NCBI RefSeq assembly: GCF_048569485.1
Contig: NC_134361.1
Coordinates: forward strand, 173,134,492-173,198,491
Direction of reading: 5' to 3'
DNA: 64,000 bases
Source: Anomaloglossus baeobatrachus
Lineage: Eukaryota; Chordata; Amphibia; Anura; Aromobatidae
This document shows positions 23,021 through 32,800 of this stretch, piece by piece; within the stretch, counting starts at the first letter, position 1, and every line of letters starts with the position of its first letter. The translations under genes and the position numbers were made by a program. Under the pieces are notes generated by a model. It was not told where the DNA came from, did no database searches, and saw nothing but the letters and a program-made list of their open reading frames with translations.

Positions 23021-23930
23021 ACACATCCCGTAAACATGTTAAAAAAAACCCTCTCAAGCTGCTAAGGGTCCCTATATTGTTTTTGCACAGGGGTCTTTTT
23101 ATCTCTGTCCGAGCAATCTGGCCATTGGGTTCTCCAGACCCCCGGACCCCGGGTGGTAGCCCAGATTGCCCTCATTATAACACGTCTATGATTATATCTT
23201 ATATTTGTGTTTCTTATGTTATTTTTCCAATGATTTTTTGTTAATACTTTTGCCTGTCACCTGTGCTTGATGAAAAGCATGCTAATCTGTGCATCTGCAG
23301 TATGACCTCGGGGGCCAAGGTCATTTAACCCTTTCAGTAACGGAGCCCACTGATGCCCATATTTGTGCCACTTTTATCGTTTTTGTGGCTGTTTTTACGC
23401 GTATATTCAGATCTGGCCTCATCACCGCAGTGCATTTTATTATTGTGATTTTTCTGTTTGTTATTAAGCCTGTAAAATCTAGAAAGACAGTTTTGAGAAT
23501 GAGAAACTGCTGAGTAAGAAGCCAACTTCAGCACTGTCAGGGCCCATGGGTTAGACATAGACAGCATGTCTGAGCTCAGGTTCCCTCCCTGCCTGTGGGG
23601 AGGGCCTATCTGCAGCTGCACGTCCCTGCTGCACGGACTTGTACAGGCTGTAGGCGGACCTAGCAGGAGCCCATACACTCTAGGATACTGTGACACAGAA
23701 CAACAATGATCACATGATCACACATCCACGTGACCCGTCTGCCAGCAGCGGCTCCCTCAGGGCGGCGGTGTCATTCCTCCATTATATCTGTGATGATGGT
23801 GCATCCGTAGTCAGCAATGCCAAGGTCAGCGATCCCTGCCCGTCCTGTCCTGTGTGTGCAGACTGGAAGGAAGGCTGCAATGTGAGCTGCTGTACACAAT
23901 GTACCTGTATTATCTGTCCTGTGGGGTGAG
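23021..23930. other. No gene seen
   Basis: Mixed-composition DNA with several short open frames but no recognisable protein. No repeat ends identified. Confidence 0.5.
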
Positions 23931-23934
23931 GTCA

Positions 23935-25397
23935 TGTATATAATGTGGTATGTATACATTATATATGTATTATGTTATACGTCACCGGGGAGTGAGGGCT
24001 GTATACATTATATATATTATATGTCACCGGGGAGTGAAGGCCGTATACATTATATATGTATTATATTATACATCACCAGGGAGTGAGGGCTGTATACATT
24101 ATATATGTATTATATTATACATCACCAGGGAGTGAGGGCTGTATACATTATATATGTATTATATTATACATCACCAGGGAGTGAGGGCTGTATACATTAT
24201 ATATGTATTATATTATACGTCACCGGGGAGTGATGGCTGTATACATTATATATGTATTATATTATACATCACCAGGGAGTGAGGGCTGTATACATTATAT
24301 ATGTATTATATTATACGTCACCGGGGAGTGAGGGCTGTATACATTATGTATTATGTTATACGTCACCGGGGAGTGAAAGCTGTATATATTATATATGTAT
24401 TATATTATACGTCATCGGAGAGTGAGGACTGTATACATTATATATGTATTATATCAGAGGTCCCCAACTCCAGTCCTCAAGGCCCACCAACAGTGCAGGT
24501 TTTTGGGATTTCCTTAGTATTGCACAGGTGTTAATGTAATTACCTGCCCAGGTGCTGGTTCCAACAGCAGTGCAATGCTAAGGAAATCCTGAAAACATGC
24601 ACTGTTTGTGGGCCTTGGGGACTGGAGTTGGGGAACCCTGTATTATATTATACGTCACCGGGGAGTGAGGGCTGTATACATTATATATGTATTATGTTAT
24701 ACGTCACCGGGGAGTGAGGGCTGTATACATTATATATATTATATTATACGTCACCGGGGAGTGAGGGCCGTATACATTATATATGTATTATATTATACGT
24801 CACCGGGGAGTGAAGGCCATATACATTATATATGTATTATATTATACGTCACCGGGGAGTGAGGGCTGTATACATTATATATATTAAATTATACGTCACC
24901 GGGGAGTGAGGGCCGTATACATTATATATGTATTATATTATACGTCACCGGGGAGTGAGGGCCGTATACATTATATATGTATTATGTTATACGTCACCGG
25001 GGAGTGAGGGCTGTATACATTATATATATTATATTATACGTCACCGGGGAGTGAGGGCCGTATACATTATATATGTATTATATTATACGTCACCGGGGAG
25101 TGAAGGCCATATACATTATATATGTATTATATTATACGTCACCGGGGAGTGAGGGCTGTATACATTATATATATTAAATTATACGTCACCGGGGAGTGAG
25201 GGCCGTATACATTATATATGTATTATATTATACGTCACCGGGGAGTGAGGGCTGTATACATTATATATGTATTCTATTATACGTCACCGGGGAGTGAGGG
25301 CTGTATACATTATATATGTATTATGTTATACGTCACCGTGGAGGGAGGGCTGTATATATTATATTATATGTCACCGGGGAGTGAGGACTGTTCATAT
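23935..25397. repeat. 49-bp satellite
   Basis: Tandem units of about 49 bp: GTCACCGGGGAGTGAGGGCT followed by GTATACATTATATATGTATT and ATATTATAC, with 44-46 bp variants. A block of about 290 bp from 24647 is repeated from 24937, a higher-order repeat. A hAT MITE (24455-24640) interrupts it, and Tc1 elements interrupt its right part; remnants continue at 26939-26989 and to about 27765. Confidence 0.9.
24455..24640. mobile_element. hAT MITE with 8-bp target duplication
   Basis: Ends CAGAGGTCCCCAACTCCAG and CTGGAGTTGGGGAACCCTG are inverted copies; TATTATAT is duplicated at 24447-24454 and 24641-24648. 186 bp and non-coding. The 8-bp duplication and CAG...CTG ends are hAT features. Confidence 0.85.
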
Positions 25398-25400
25398 ATT

Positions 25401-26938
25401 CAGATGCATCTCAATAAATTAGAATATAATCAAAAAGTTATTTATTTTAGTAATTCAATACAAAAAGTGAAACACATATTATATAGAGTCATTACACACA
25501 GAGTGATCTATTTCACGTGTTTGTTTCTGTTAATGTTGATGATTATGGCTTACAGCCAATGAAAACCCAAAAGTCATTATCTCAGAAAATTAGAATATTA
25601 TATAAGACCAACTGAAAAAATTATTTTAAACGCAGAAATGTTGGCGCCTACTGAAAAGTCTGTACAGTAAATGCCTCAATACTTGGTCGTAGCTTCTTTT
25701 GCATGAATTACTGCATCAATGCGGCGTGGCATGGAGGCGATCAGCCTGTGGCACTGCTCAGGTGTTATGGAAGCCCAGGTTGCTTTGATTTCAGTCTTCA
25801 GCTTGTCTGCATTGTTGGGTCTGGTGTCTCTCTTCTTCCGCTTGACAATACTCCATAGATTATCTATGGAGTTTAGGTCAGGTGAGTTTGCTGGCCAATC
25901 AAGCCCAGTGATACTGTGGTTAGTAAATCAGGTATTGGTACTTTTGGCAGTGTGGACAGGTGCCAAGTCCTGATAGAAAGTTAAATTTCCATCTCCAAAA
26001 AGCTTGTCGGCAGAGGGAAGCATGAAGTGCTGTAAAATTTCCTTTTAGACGGCTGCACTGACTTTGGTCTTGATAAAACACAGTGGAGCTACACCAGCAG
26101 ATGACATGGCTCCCCAAACCATCACTGATTGTGGAAACTTCACACTAGACCTCAAGCAGCTTGGATTGTGGCCTCTCCACTCTTCCTCCAGACTCTGGGA
26201 CCGCGATTTCCAAATGAAATGCAAACTTTCATCTGAAAACAACACCTTGGACCACTGAGAACAGTCCAGTTCTTTTTCTCTTTGGCCCAGGTAAGACACT
26301 TCGGGCATTGTCTATTGGTCATGAGTGGCCTAACACAAGGAATGCGACAGTTGTAGCCCATGTCCTGGATACGTCTGTGTGTGGTGGCTCTTGAAGCACT
26401 GACTTCAGCAGCAGTCCACTCCTTGTGAATCTCCCCCAAATTTTTGAATGTCCTTTTCTTAACAATCCTATCAAGGCTGCGGTTATTGTGGTTGCTTGTG
26501 CACCTTTTTCTACCACACTTTTTCCTTCCAGTCAACTTTCCATTAATATGTTTGTATACAGCACTGTGAACAGACAGGTTCTTTAGCAATGACCTTTTGT
26601 GGCTTACCCTCCTTATGGAGTGTGTCAATGACTGCCTTCTGGACATCTGTCAAGTCAGCAGTCTTCCCCATTATTGTATATCCTACAGAACCAGACTAAG
26701 GGACCATTTTAAAAACTTAGGAAGTTTTGCAGGTGTTCTGTGGTAATTATCCAACTTTTCTGAGATAATGACTTTTTCATTGGCTGTAAGCCATAATCAT
26801 CAACATTAACAGAAATAAACACTTGAAATAGATTCCTCAGTGTGTAATGACTCTATATAATATATGTGTTTCCCTTTTTGTATTGAATTACTGAAATAAA
26901 TTAACTTTTTGATATTTTGATTCATTGAGATGCACTTG
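25401..26938 (-). mobile_element. Tc1/mariner element, family A, copy 1
   Basis: Inverted ends of about 210 bp, terminal motif GATGCATCTCAATAAATTAG, TA at 26939-26940. It sits within a unit of the 49-bp satellite. The same ends bound the element at 37937-42290. The left TA duplication is blurred. Full length for the family, with a decayed transposase inside. Confidence 0.85.
25676..26671 (-). pseudogene. Tc1 transposase, family A (broken)
   Basis: The minus strand from ATG at 26671 reads MGKTADLTD, then HINGKLTGRKKCGRKRCTSN, HKEWTAAEVSASRATTHRRI (paired-type DNA-binding region), and WAKEKKNW, LFSDES, FPQSVMVWGAMSSAGVAPLC (catalytic core), ending near IHAKEATTKY with a stop at 25676-25678. 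The expected product is about 330 residues; here at least three frame changes split it (for instance near 26640, 26300-26150 and after 26045). The protein would cut at the inverted ends and paste at TA. Not functional. Confidence 0.8.
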
Positions 26939-26989
26939 TATGTATTAAATTATAGTTCACCAGGAAGTGAGGACTGTATACATTATATA

Positions 26990-27723
26990 CAATACAGACC
27001 AAAAGTTGGACACACCTTTTCATTCAAAGAGTTTTTATTGACCTGGTCTCTAATCTGAGCTGCTGTTAACCTGCGATTTCTGATGCTGGTGACTCGGATA
27101 AACTTATCCTCCGCAGCAGAGGTGACTCTTGGTCTTCCTTTCCTGGGGCGGTCCTCATGTGAGCCAGTTTCTTTGTAGTGTTTGATGGTTTTTGCCACTG
27201 CACTTGGGGACACTTTCAAAGTTTTCCCAATTTTTCGGACTAACTGACCTTCAATTCTTAAAGTAATGATGGCCACTCGTTTTCTTTACATAGCTGCTTT
27301 TTTCTTGCCATAATCCAAATTCTAACAGTCTATTCAGTATGACTATCAGTTGTATATCCACCACACTTCTGCACAACACAACTGATGGTCCCAACTCCAT
27401 TTATAAGGCAAGAAATCCCACTTATTAGACCTGACAGGGCACACCTGTGAAGTGAAAACCATTTCCGGTGACTACCTCTAGAAGCTCACCAAGAGAATGC
27501 CAAGAGTGTGCAAAGCAGTAATCAAAGCAAAAGGTGACTACTTTGAAGAACCTACAATATAAGACATATTTTCAGTTGTTTCACACTTTTTTGTTAAGTA
27601 TTTCATTCCACATGTGTTACTTCATAGTTTTGATACCTTCAATGTGAATCTACAATTTTCAGAGTCATGAAAATAAAGAAAGGTCTTTGAATGAGAAGGT
27701 GTGTCCAAACGTTTGGTCTGCAC

Positions 27724-27724
<1 letters not shown>
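26990..27724 (-). mobile_element. Tc1/mariner element, family D, N-terminal half retained
   Basis: Ends ACAGACCAAAAGTTGGACAC and GTGTCCAAACGTTTGGTCTG, set in the 49-bp satellite with flanking TA-rich DNA. Minus-strand frame 27276 down to about 27030 encodes the helix-turn-helix part of the transposase: GQLVRKIGKTLKVSPSAVAK, HEDRPRKGRPRVTS (the GRPR-like hinge) and RNRRLTAAQIRDQVN. The catalytic half is deleted, so this is an internally deleted copy. Confidence 0.85.
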
Positions 27725-27754
<30 letters not shown>

Positions 27755-28031
27755 TATATTGCAGGTTACACCGTTATTTAGAAAAAAGCCAGATTAACTT
27801 ATCTTGCAAATATGCCGATGGTGCTCACTACTCCTCACATAAAAAGTTAGAAATACTGTGTAGGTGCTTCATCTGTGGGGTCATTTTGTTCCCCAAATAA
27901 GCAGCAGTGATTACTTTGGGTACACCGGTTTTGTTTTTATCGCTTACATTATAAGATGTGTATAGATGAGAAACTGTTCAATATCGAAAGACTGAAACTT
28001 ATACATTGTAGATGTTTGTTCTTTATCTTAG
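27725..28031. other. Satellite edge and presumed intron upstream of RAB9B
   Basis: Starts with a TA dinucleotide run (27722-27750) and the last satellite trace, then unique DNA ending in a pyrimidine-rich stretch and CTTAG (AG at 28030-28031), a plausible splice acceptor for the RAB9B coding exon. Confidence 0.5.
28030..28031 (+). promoter_or_regulatory. RAB9B: Candidate 3' splice site before the RAB9B coding exon
   Basis: A pyrimidine-rich run ends in AG about 68 bp upstream of the start codon. RAB9 genes have non-coding first exons spliced to a single coding exon, so an acceptor is expected about here. The upstream exon and promoter were not identified. Confidence 0.5.
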
Positions 28032-28098
28032 GTTCTCATAAGGATGATCTTGGCAAAATCTCTCATTGATGTGTAGGACGTCTTCATTTTCAACAGCA

Positions 28099-28704
28099 AT
28101 GAGTGGAAAGTCTTTACTACTCAAAGTCATACTATTGGGGGACGGCGGCGTTGGGAAAAGCTCCATTATGAATCGATATGTAACAAACAAGTTTGACTCT
28201 CAAGCATTTCACACCATCGGAGTTGAGTTTCTTAACCGGGACCTTGAAGTTGATGGCAGGTTCGTCACTCTGCAGATTTGGGACACTGCTGGACAAGAAC
28301 GCTTTAAGAGTCTTCGCACTCCCTTTTACAGGGGAGCCGATTGCTGTCTACTTACATTTAGCGTGGACGACAGACAGAGTTTTCATAATCTGAGTGGCTG
28401 GAGAAAGGAATTCATATTTTATGCAGATGTGAAAGAACCTGGGCATTTTCCTTTCGTTGTTTTAGGCAACAAAGTTGACAAGAATAACAGAGAAGTTAGT
28501 ACAGCGGAGGCACAAGTCTGGTGCAGTGAAAACGGAGGATACCCATATCTAGAAACAAGTGCCAAGGATGACACAAATGTCGCATGTGCATTTGAAGAAG
28601 CAGTAAGACAGGTCCTAGCCATGGAGGAACACATGGACCATACGGTGTTTGGTCATACTGTAGATCTTCATAACGGTGATCGCTCAAAGTCAATGTGCTG
28701 CTGA
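28099..28704 (+). CDS. RAB9B: RAB9B, late-endosomal Rab GTPase
   Basis: A 201-residue small GTPase. Rab9 proteins work on late endosomes in the return of mannose-6-phosphate receptors to the trans-Golgi. All nucleotide-binding boxes are intact: GDGGVGKS (14-21), effector-loop Thr39 in FHTIGVEF, WDTAGQE (61-67), NKVD (124-127), ETSAK (152-156), and the C-terminal Cys-Cys at 200-201 for double geranylgeranylation. The N-terminus MSGKSLLLKV and the SFSVDD/YADVKEP regions fit RAB9B better than RAB9A (from memory of the human proteins). The start at 28099 gives the exact family length; an upstream in-frame ATG at 28069 would add ten unconserved residues. The coding region is one exon, as usual for RAB9 genes. 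It is the only intact host gene in the window. Confidence 0.95.
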   Translation: MSGKSLLLKVILLGDGGVGKSSIMNRYVTNKFDSQAFHTIGVEFLNRDLEVDGRFVTLQIWDTAGQERFKSLRTPFYRGADCCLLTFSVDDRQSFHNLSGWRKEFIFYADVKEPGHFPFVVLGNKVDKNNREVSTAEAQVWCSENGGYPYLETSAKDDTNVACAFEEAVRQVLAMEEHMDHTVFGHTVDLHNGDRSKSMCC

Positions 28705-29207
28705 AGGAGAAGTATTGCAGTCAGTGAGCCTGAAGAAGACACCAAGAAACTACTATTCAGAAGTTAGCGCACTGTTTCCAAAATAACAGCAATGGTTTTT
28801 CGAAGTAGTGGTGTTTTAAGAAGTGCGAATTGGCATTGGATCTATTGATGCCACAAAGGACAGGATGGATATTCTTATTGTAGGGTTTCCAAAAGTATGG
28901 TAGTATGCATCGCAATCTAAATCACTGGGCTGAGCGCATTATATATTAATGTTTCCCTTGCAGTAAGTGGCATAGATAGTCAAATAGACTATAACTTACT
29001 GGTATTTCTTGTAGCTAATGGCACTTAGGTACCTATAGATAATTATTTAATGTGCAGCGTAAAGGGGAAAGGTGTTTTTTGAGAATAAGAAAACTGTTGC
29101 AAAATATTAAATGCTCCATCATAAATATACTTGGAATTCTGCTAAAATTGCTCCCATCTGGCCTTCATCACTTTGTGCTCCCCATGGATTTGGATCCTGA
29201 GGTGTTG
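28705..29207 (+). other. RAB9B: RAB9B 3' UTR and downstream DNA
   Basis: Follows the TGA stop without recognisable repeats until the TTAA element at 29208. Contains a candidate polyadenylation signal at 29106-29111. The 3' UTR length is inferred. Confidence 0.5.
29106..29111 (+). terminator. RAB9B: Candidate polyadenylation signal (ATTAAA)
   Basis: ATTAAA about 400 bp after the stop codon, the common variant hexamer. A stronger signal further downstream is possible. Confidence 0.35.
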
Positions 29208-29708
29208 TTAAAGGGGTTGTCCAGGACTTGAACCTGTCAGCAGATTTGGGACCTATAAGCTGCGGCCACCACCAGTGGACTCTTATATACAACATATTAG
29301 AATGCTGTATATAAGAGCCCAGGCCGCTGTGTAGAACATAAAAATGACTTTATAATACTTACCTAAACGGTCGCTGCAGTGGAGTTGGGTCATATTGGTG
29401 TCTCTGTTCTTCGGTGCTGGCGTCTCCTCTTTCGGCACGTCACACTCACTCACCGGTCCCGCGCAGGCGCACTACAATACTTTGATCTGGCTTGCTCAGG
29501 TCAAATCAAAGTGCACCTGTGCAGGACCTCAATGCCGGCGAGTGTGTATGACGTAGGACATGTCATGGTCATGCACCCCGGCTTCAGAAGAAGGACGACA
29601 AAGATGGCTAAAAAAGGAGGCGCCAGCATGTTAGATTGCTGTATATAAGAGCCCACTGGCGGTGGCCGCAGCTTATAGGCCCCAAATTTGGTGACAGGTT
29701 CCCTTTAA
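29208..29708. mobile_element. TTAA-flanked foldback element, family 4 copy 2
   Basis: TTAA at 29208-29211 and 29705-29708. The interior (CTCCTCTTTCGGC, GCAGGCGCACTACAATACTT, GGCTTCAGAAG) matches the copy at 7494-7911, with an additional outer inverted pair around TGGACTCTTATATACA and TGTATATAAGAGCCCA. Non-coding. Confidence 0.75.
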
Positions 29709-29852
29709 GTATTGATGACATATCCAGAATATTTCCTCCTTTAGGGCAGATTTTTTTTATGCATTAGGGTTGTACCTAGACCCATTCTTTTTGTCCTCTC
29801 CCATCCGTCGGTTGAACTTGATGGATGTGTTTCTTTTTTAATAAGCTAGCTA

Positions 29853-30090
29853 TGACTGCACGGTGGCTCAGTGGTTAGCCCTGGGGTCCTGCGTTCAAAT
29901 CCCACCAAGGACAACATCAGCAAGGAGTTTGTATGTCCTCCCCATGTTCATGTGGGTTTACTATGGGTACTCCGGTTTCCCCCCACACACCAAAGACATA
30001 CTGATAGGGACTTTATATTGTGAGCCCCAAGGGGGACAGAGTTGAATTAATGGCGCAATATAAGTGAATAAGTATGTATTATTATGTAAT
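29853..30090 (+). mobile_element. tRNA-derived SINE with L2-like tail
   Basis: A head with RNA polymerase III boxes (A-like GGTGGCTCAGTGG, B-like CGTTCAAATCC) is followed by a body with GCAAGGAGTTTGTATGTCCT and a tail GTGAGCCCCAAGGGGGACAG ... GGCGCAATATAAGTGAATAA, like the L2 LINE 3' end at 54.3 kb. Such a tail lets the SINE borrow L2 machinery (known of SINE families). Not a working tRNA gene. Confidence 0.75.
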
Positions 30091-31093
30091 ATCAGATTAT
30101 TAGCGGTGTAGCTCCACTGATCAGCCGTTATTTTCAGCAATGTTTGGAGCAGAACACTGCAGCGCCCCAGGTTTTGTATTGGTGGCGCCAAGTACTGCAA
30201 TTTATCTCAAATACAGCCACTATGCAGTGTATGGAGCTACTGTGCCCCGCTTCATACAACGCTTACAGCCGACTGCCATAGAATTTATCAGCCTATTGGT
30301 GTAGGTGCCTTGTGTTGAACGATCTAATATTGACTTTTTATCCTATGGACATGTAAGTTTTCAACAAACTGGTTAATTACTTTTTTTTATTGACTGTAAT
30401 AATGAACAAATACATTTTGTGTAGAATCAAATTCTACTCAAGTTTGACATAAATCTGCATTCTCCAGAATAAGGTTTCCTTTTTGCATAATGACGGCTGC
30501 TGTCCGACATTCTTCTGAATCATAGTGGGCCATCTAATGGTTACAAAAAGTGTTGCACTCACCGCTCACCCCTCCATTACTCATCACCAGCCGTCTGGTC
30601 TTCGTCTTTTTTTTCCTCACTGCTGGTAATGGAAGATTCGCTCTTTTCCATTGTGCCTGAGTTCCGAATGTCATGGTGGCTGAAAGGATTCCGCACATGT
30701 GAACGGAACGTCACAGCGCCCATTGAGACTGACTCTGTGAACCTCCCTCTCGCTTGCGCAGAACAATCCCAGGTGCCATCATAACCGGAGGCCCGGCACA
30801 GTGCGATAGGATATTCCAATGTGAGAAGCGGGAGATCAGAAGATGCAGAGATGACCTGACAGGCGACGGTGAGGAGTGGTGGGGCTGGAGAAGTGAGTTT
30901 TGGGTGAGTATAACAATTTAGGCCTTGGATCTAGAGTGAGCTCGGACTATAATAACAAACATTACATTAGCTGAGAATAACCTGTCTGCTTATTGAATTC
31001 CCGGAGAGAAGACTTGCAGACAAACAGATTTGAATTTTGCCCGATTGCAGTAGGCAATCATTGTAAGCCAAATATGGAATTGTCCATACTGAC
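30091..31093. other. No gene seen
   Basis: The stretch 30575-30900 is GC-richer with a minus-strand frame of 80 codons, but it resembles no protein I know and its arms look like foldback-element DNA. Nothing else supported. Confidence 0.45.
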
Positions 31094-31679
31094 TTAAGCA
31101 GGCTTTACACGCTACGATATTTCTAGCAATTGCTAGCGATATCGTACGCAAAAGCACCCGCCCCGTCGTGCATGCGATATCGTGTGATCGCTGCCACAGC
31201 GAACATTATCATTACGGCAGAGTCACACGCACTTACCTGGTCGGCGGCGTCGCTGTGACTGCCGAACAATCCCTCCCTCAAGGGGAAGGTGCATTAGGCG
31301 TCATCGCTACGTCACTAAGCGGCCGGCCAATCAAAGCGGAGGGGTGGAGATGAGCGGGACGAACATCCCGCCCACCTTCTTCCTTCCTCGTTGCGGGTGG
31401 GACGCAGGTAAGGTGAGGTTCCTCGCTCCTGCGGTGTCACACACAGCGATGTGTGCTGCCGCAGTAACGAGGAACAACATCTATAAACAACCATTAACAA
31501 TTTTTGGTTTTAGGACGACCTCTCCATGGTGAACGATTTTCACCACTTTGGAGGACGTTTAAGGTCGCTGGTAAGTGTTACACGCTGGATACCGTTAATG
31601 ACGCCGGATGTGCGTCACTAACAACGTGACCCCGACGATAAAACATTAACGATATCGTAGCGTGTAAAGCCCCCTTTAG
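31094..31679. mobile_element. TTAA-flanked foldback element, family 1 copy B
   Basis: Starts TTAAGCAGGCTTTACACGCT, ends AGCGTGTAAAGCCCCCTTTAG, inverted copies. The interior matches 45718-46316 closely (CAAAGCGGAGGGG, TGGTGAACGATTTTCACCA). Right TTAA has become TTAG. Confidence 0.8.
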
Positions 31680-32189
31680 ACCCTGTTTACCCTGCATTTA
31701 TGGAGTGTGTTTCCCATCAAAGCATACACTAAAATGACAGAAATGAGTACAAATGGATGTGCTTTTTTTCCAGTGGCGTCCATCCTTTTAGGCAGACACA
31801 AAAATGTAGTAGGCTACGTACTGGTGACTTTCAGAAAAATAAAGAACAAACTGAGTCCATTTGACCTCCGCATGTATCATTACTGTGACTGTCACAGTTT
31901 GTATTAAAAGTAAAAAAATGAAATCTTTCAAGTTTCAAATGTACATAGGGTCGGGATCTGATTGTTGTGGCTATCTTTTGTATTGAAGTGTCCAATCAGC
32001 CCATGCAAGGGTCATTGTGAAGAGAGGGGGCAGGGTGAGCTGTGACATCGCCTTTTGTAATTGGTGGATCCAGAGTTTTTAGCTGTGTAGAGATGTTACC
32101 TGTTACTGTAATCCTGCCCCTCATAACAGAAAATATAAAAAAGCCACATGACCATTCAAAAATTACATTACTAAAAATAGAAAACAATT
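31680..32189. other. No gene seen
   Basis: Non-coding, moderately AT-rich, no repeat ends recognised. Confidence 0.5.
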
Positions 32190-32800
32190 ACCGTATTTTT
32201 CGGATTATAAGACGCACTTTTCTTCCCAAAATTTTGGGAAGAAAAGGAGGGCTGCGTCTTATAAGCCGAATGTAGCTTACCAGGGGGTGGTGGAGAATGG
32301 TCACAGGAGGCAGGGGCAATGCTGTGGCCAGTGGTGAGACGGGCCATGTCGGCGGGCTTCAAATAATGGTGCCCAGAGTCGGCACGTACGCAGATTGAGC
32401 TCTCAGCTCAAGATCTCATCTGCACACGTGCCCATTGATCTCCCAGCAGCGGACTTAAGGAAAATGGCGCCCGGAGGTGGTACGTGCGCAGATGAGATCT
32501 CAGCTTCTCATTGAGCCGATAGCCGCAATCTGTGCACACCCTGACTATGTTCGCCATTTCTTTGAAGCCCACACCATCGACAGTTTCTGGATGTTCCTGC
32601 CTCACAGCGCCCGCAGCGAACATCTGGGACACCCACCGCATCGCCCTACTCCACCACCACCCCTGCCTCATTCTCTCTCCTTGGTAAGATCCAACCGGAT
32701 TATAAGACAAACCCCATCTTTTTTTTTACCTTGTTTTCTACTCTAAATTTGGGGTACGTTTTATAATCCGGTGCATCTTATAAACTAAAAAATACGTCAC
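32190..32800. mobile_element. Non-autonomous DNA transposon with CCGTATTTTTCGG ends
   Basis: Left end ACCGTATTTTTCGGATTATAAG and the right-hand CGGTGCATCTTATAAACTAA then AAAAATACGT are related inverted ends of a repeat common in vertebrates. An inner pair, CAAAATTTTGGGAAG and CTAAATTTGGGGTACG, supports it. No transposase. The class (hAT or other) is not settled. Confidence 0.65.

Noticed and set aside
20010-23033. A 1007-codon open frame and two minus-strand frames of 596 and 422 codons
   Set aside because: They follow the 30-bp satellite period exactly on both strands and in several frames, and switch frame where the array has a one-base slip. No signal, domain or start context supports coding.
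28066-28098. An N-terminal extension of RAB9B
   Set aside because: The extra residues precede MSGKS, which matches the known RAB9B start and gives the exact family length of 201.
29860-29930. A tRNA gene
   Set aside because: A and B boxes are present but no cloverleaf or acceptor stem fits, and the sequence continues into a SINE body.
30577-30819. A host exon encoding an acidic peptide (EKKDEDQTAGDE)
   Set aside because: No splice sites or homology recognised; composition is explained by simple-sequence drift.
32408-32746. 100-codon minus frame with a CTDCGY...H zinc-finger-like look
   Set aside because: It lies wholly inside the non-autonomous element at 32190-32800 and its overlap with the plus frame suggests chance.
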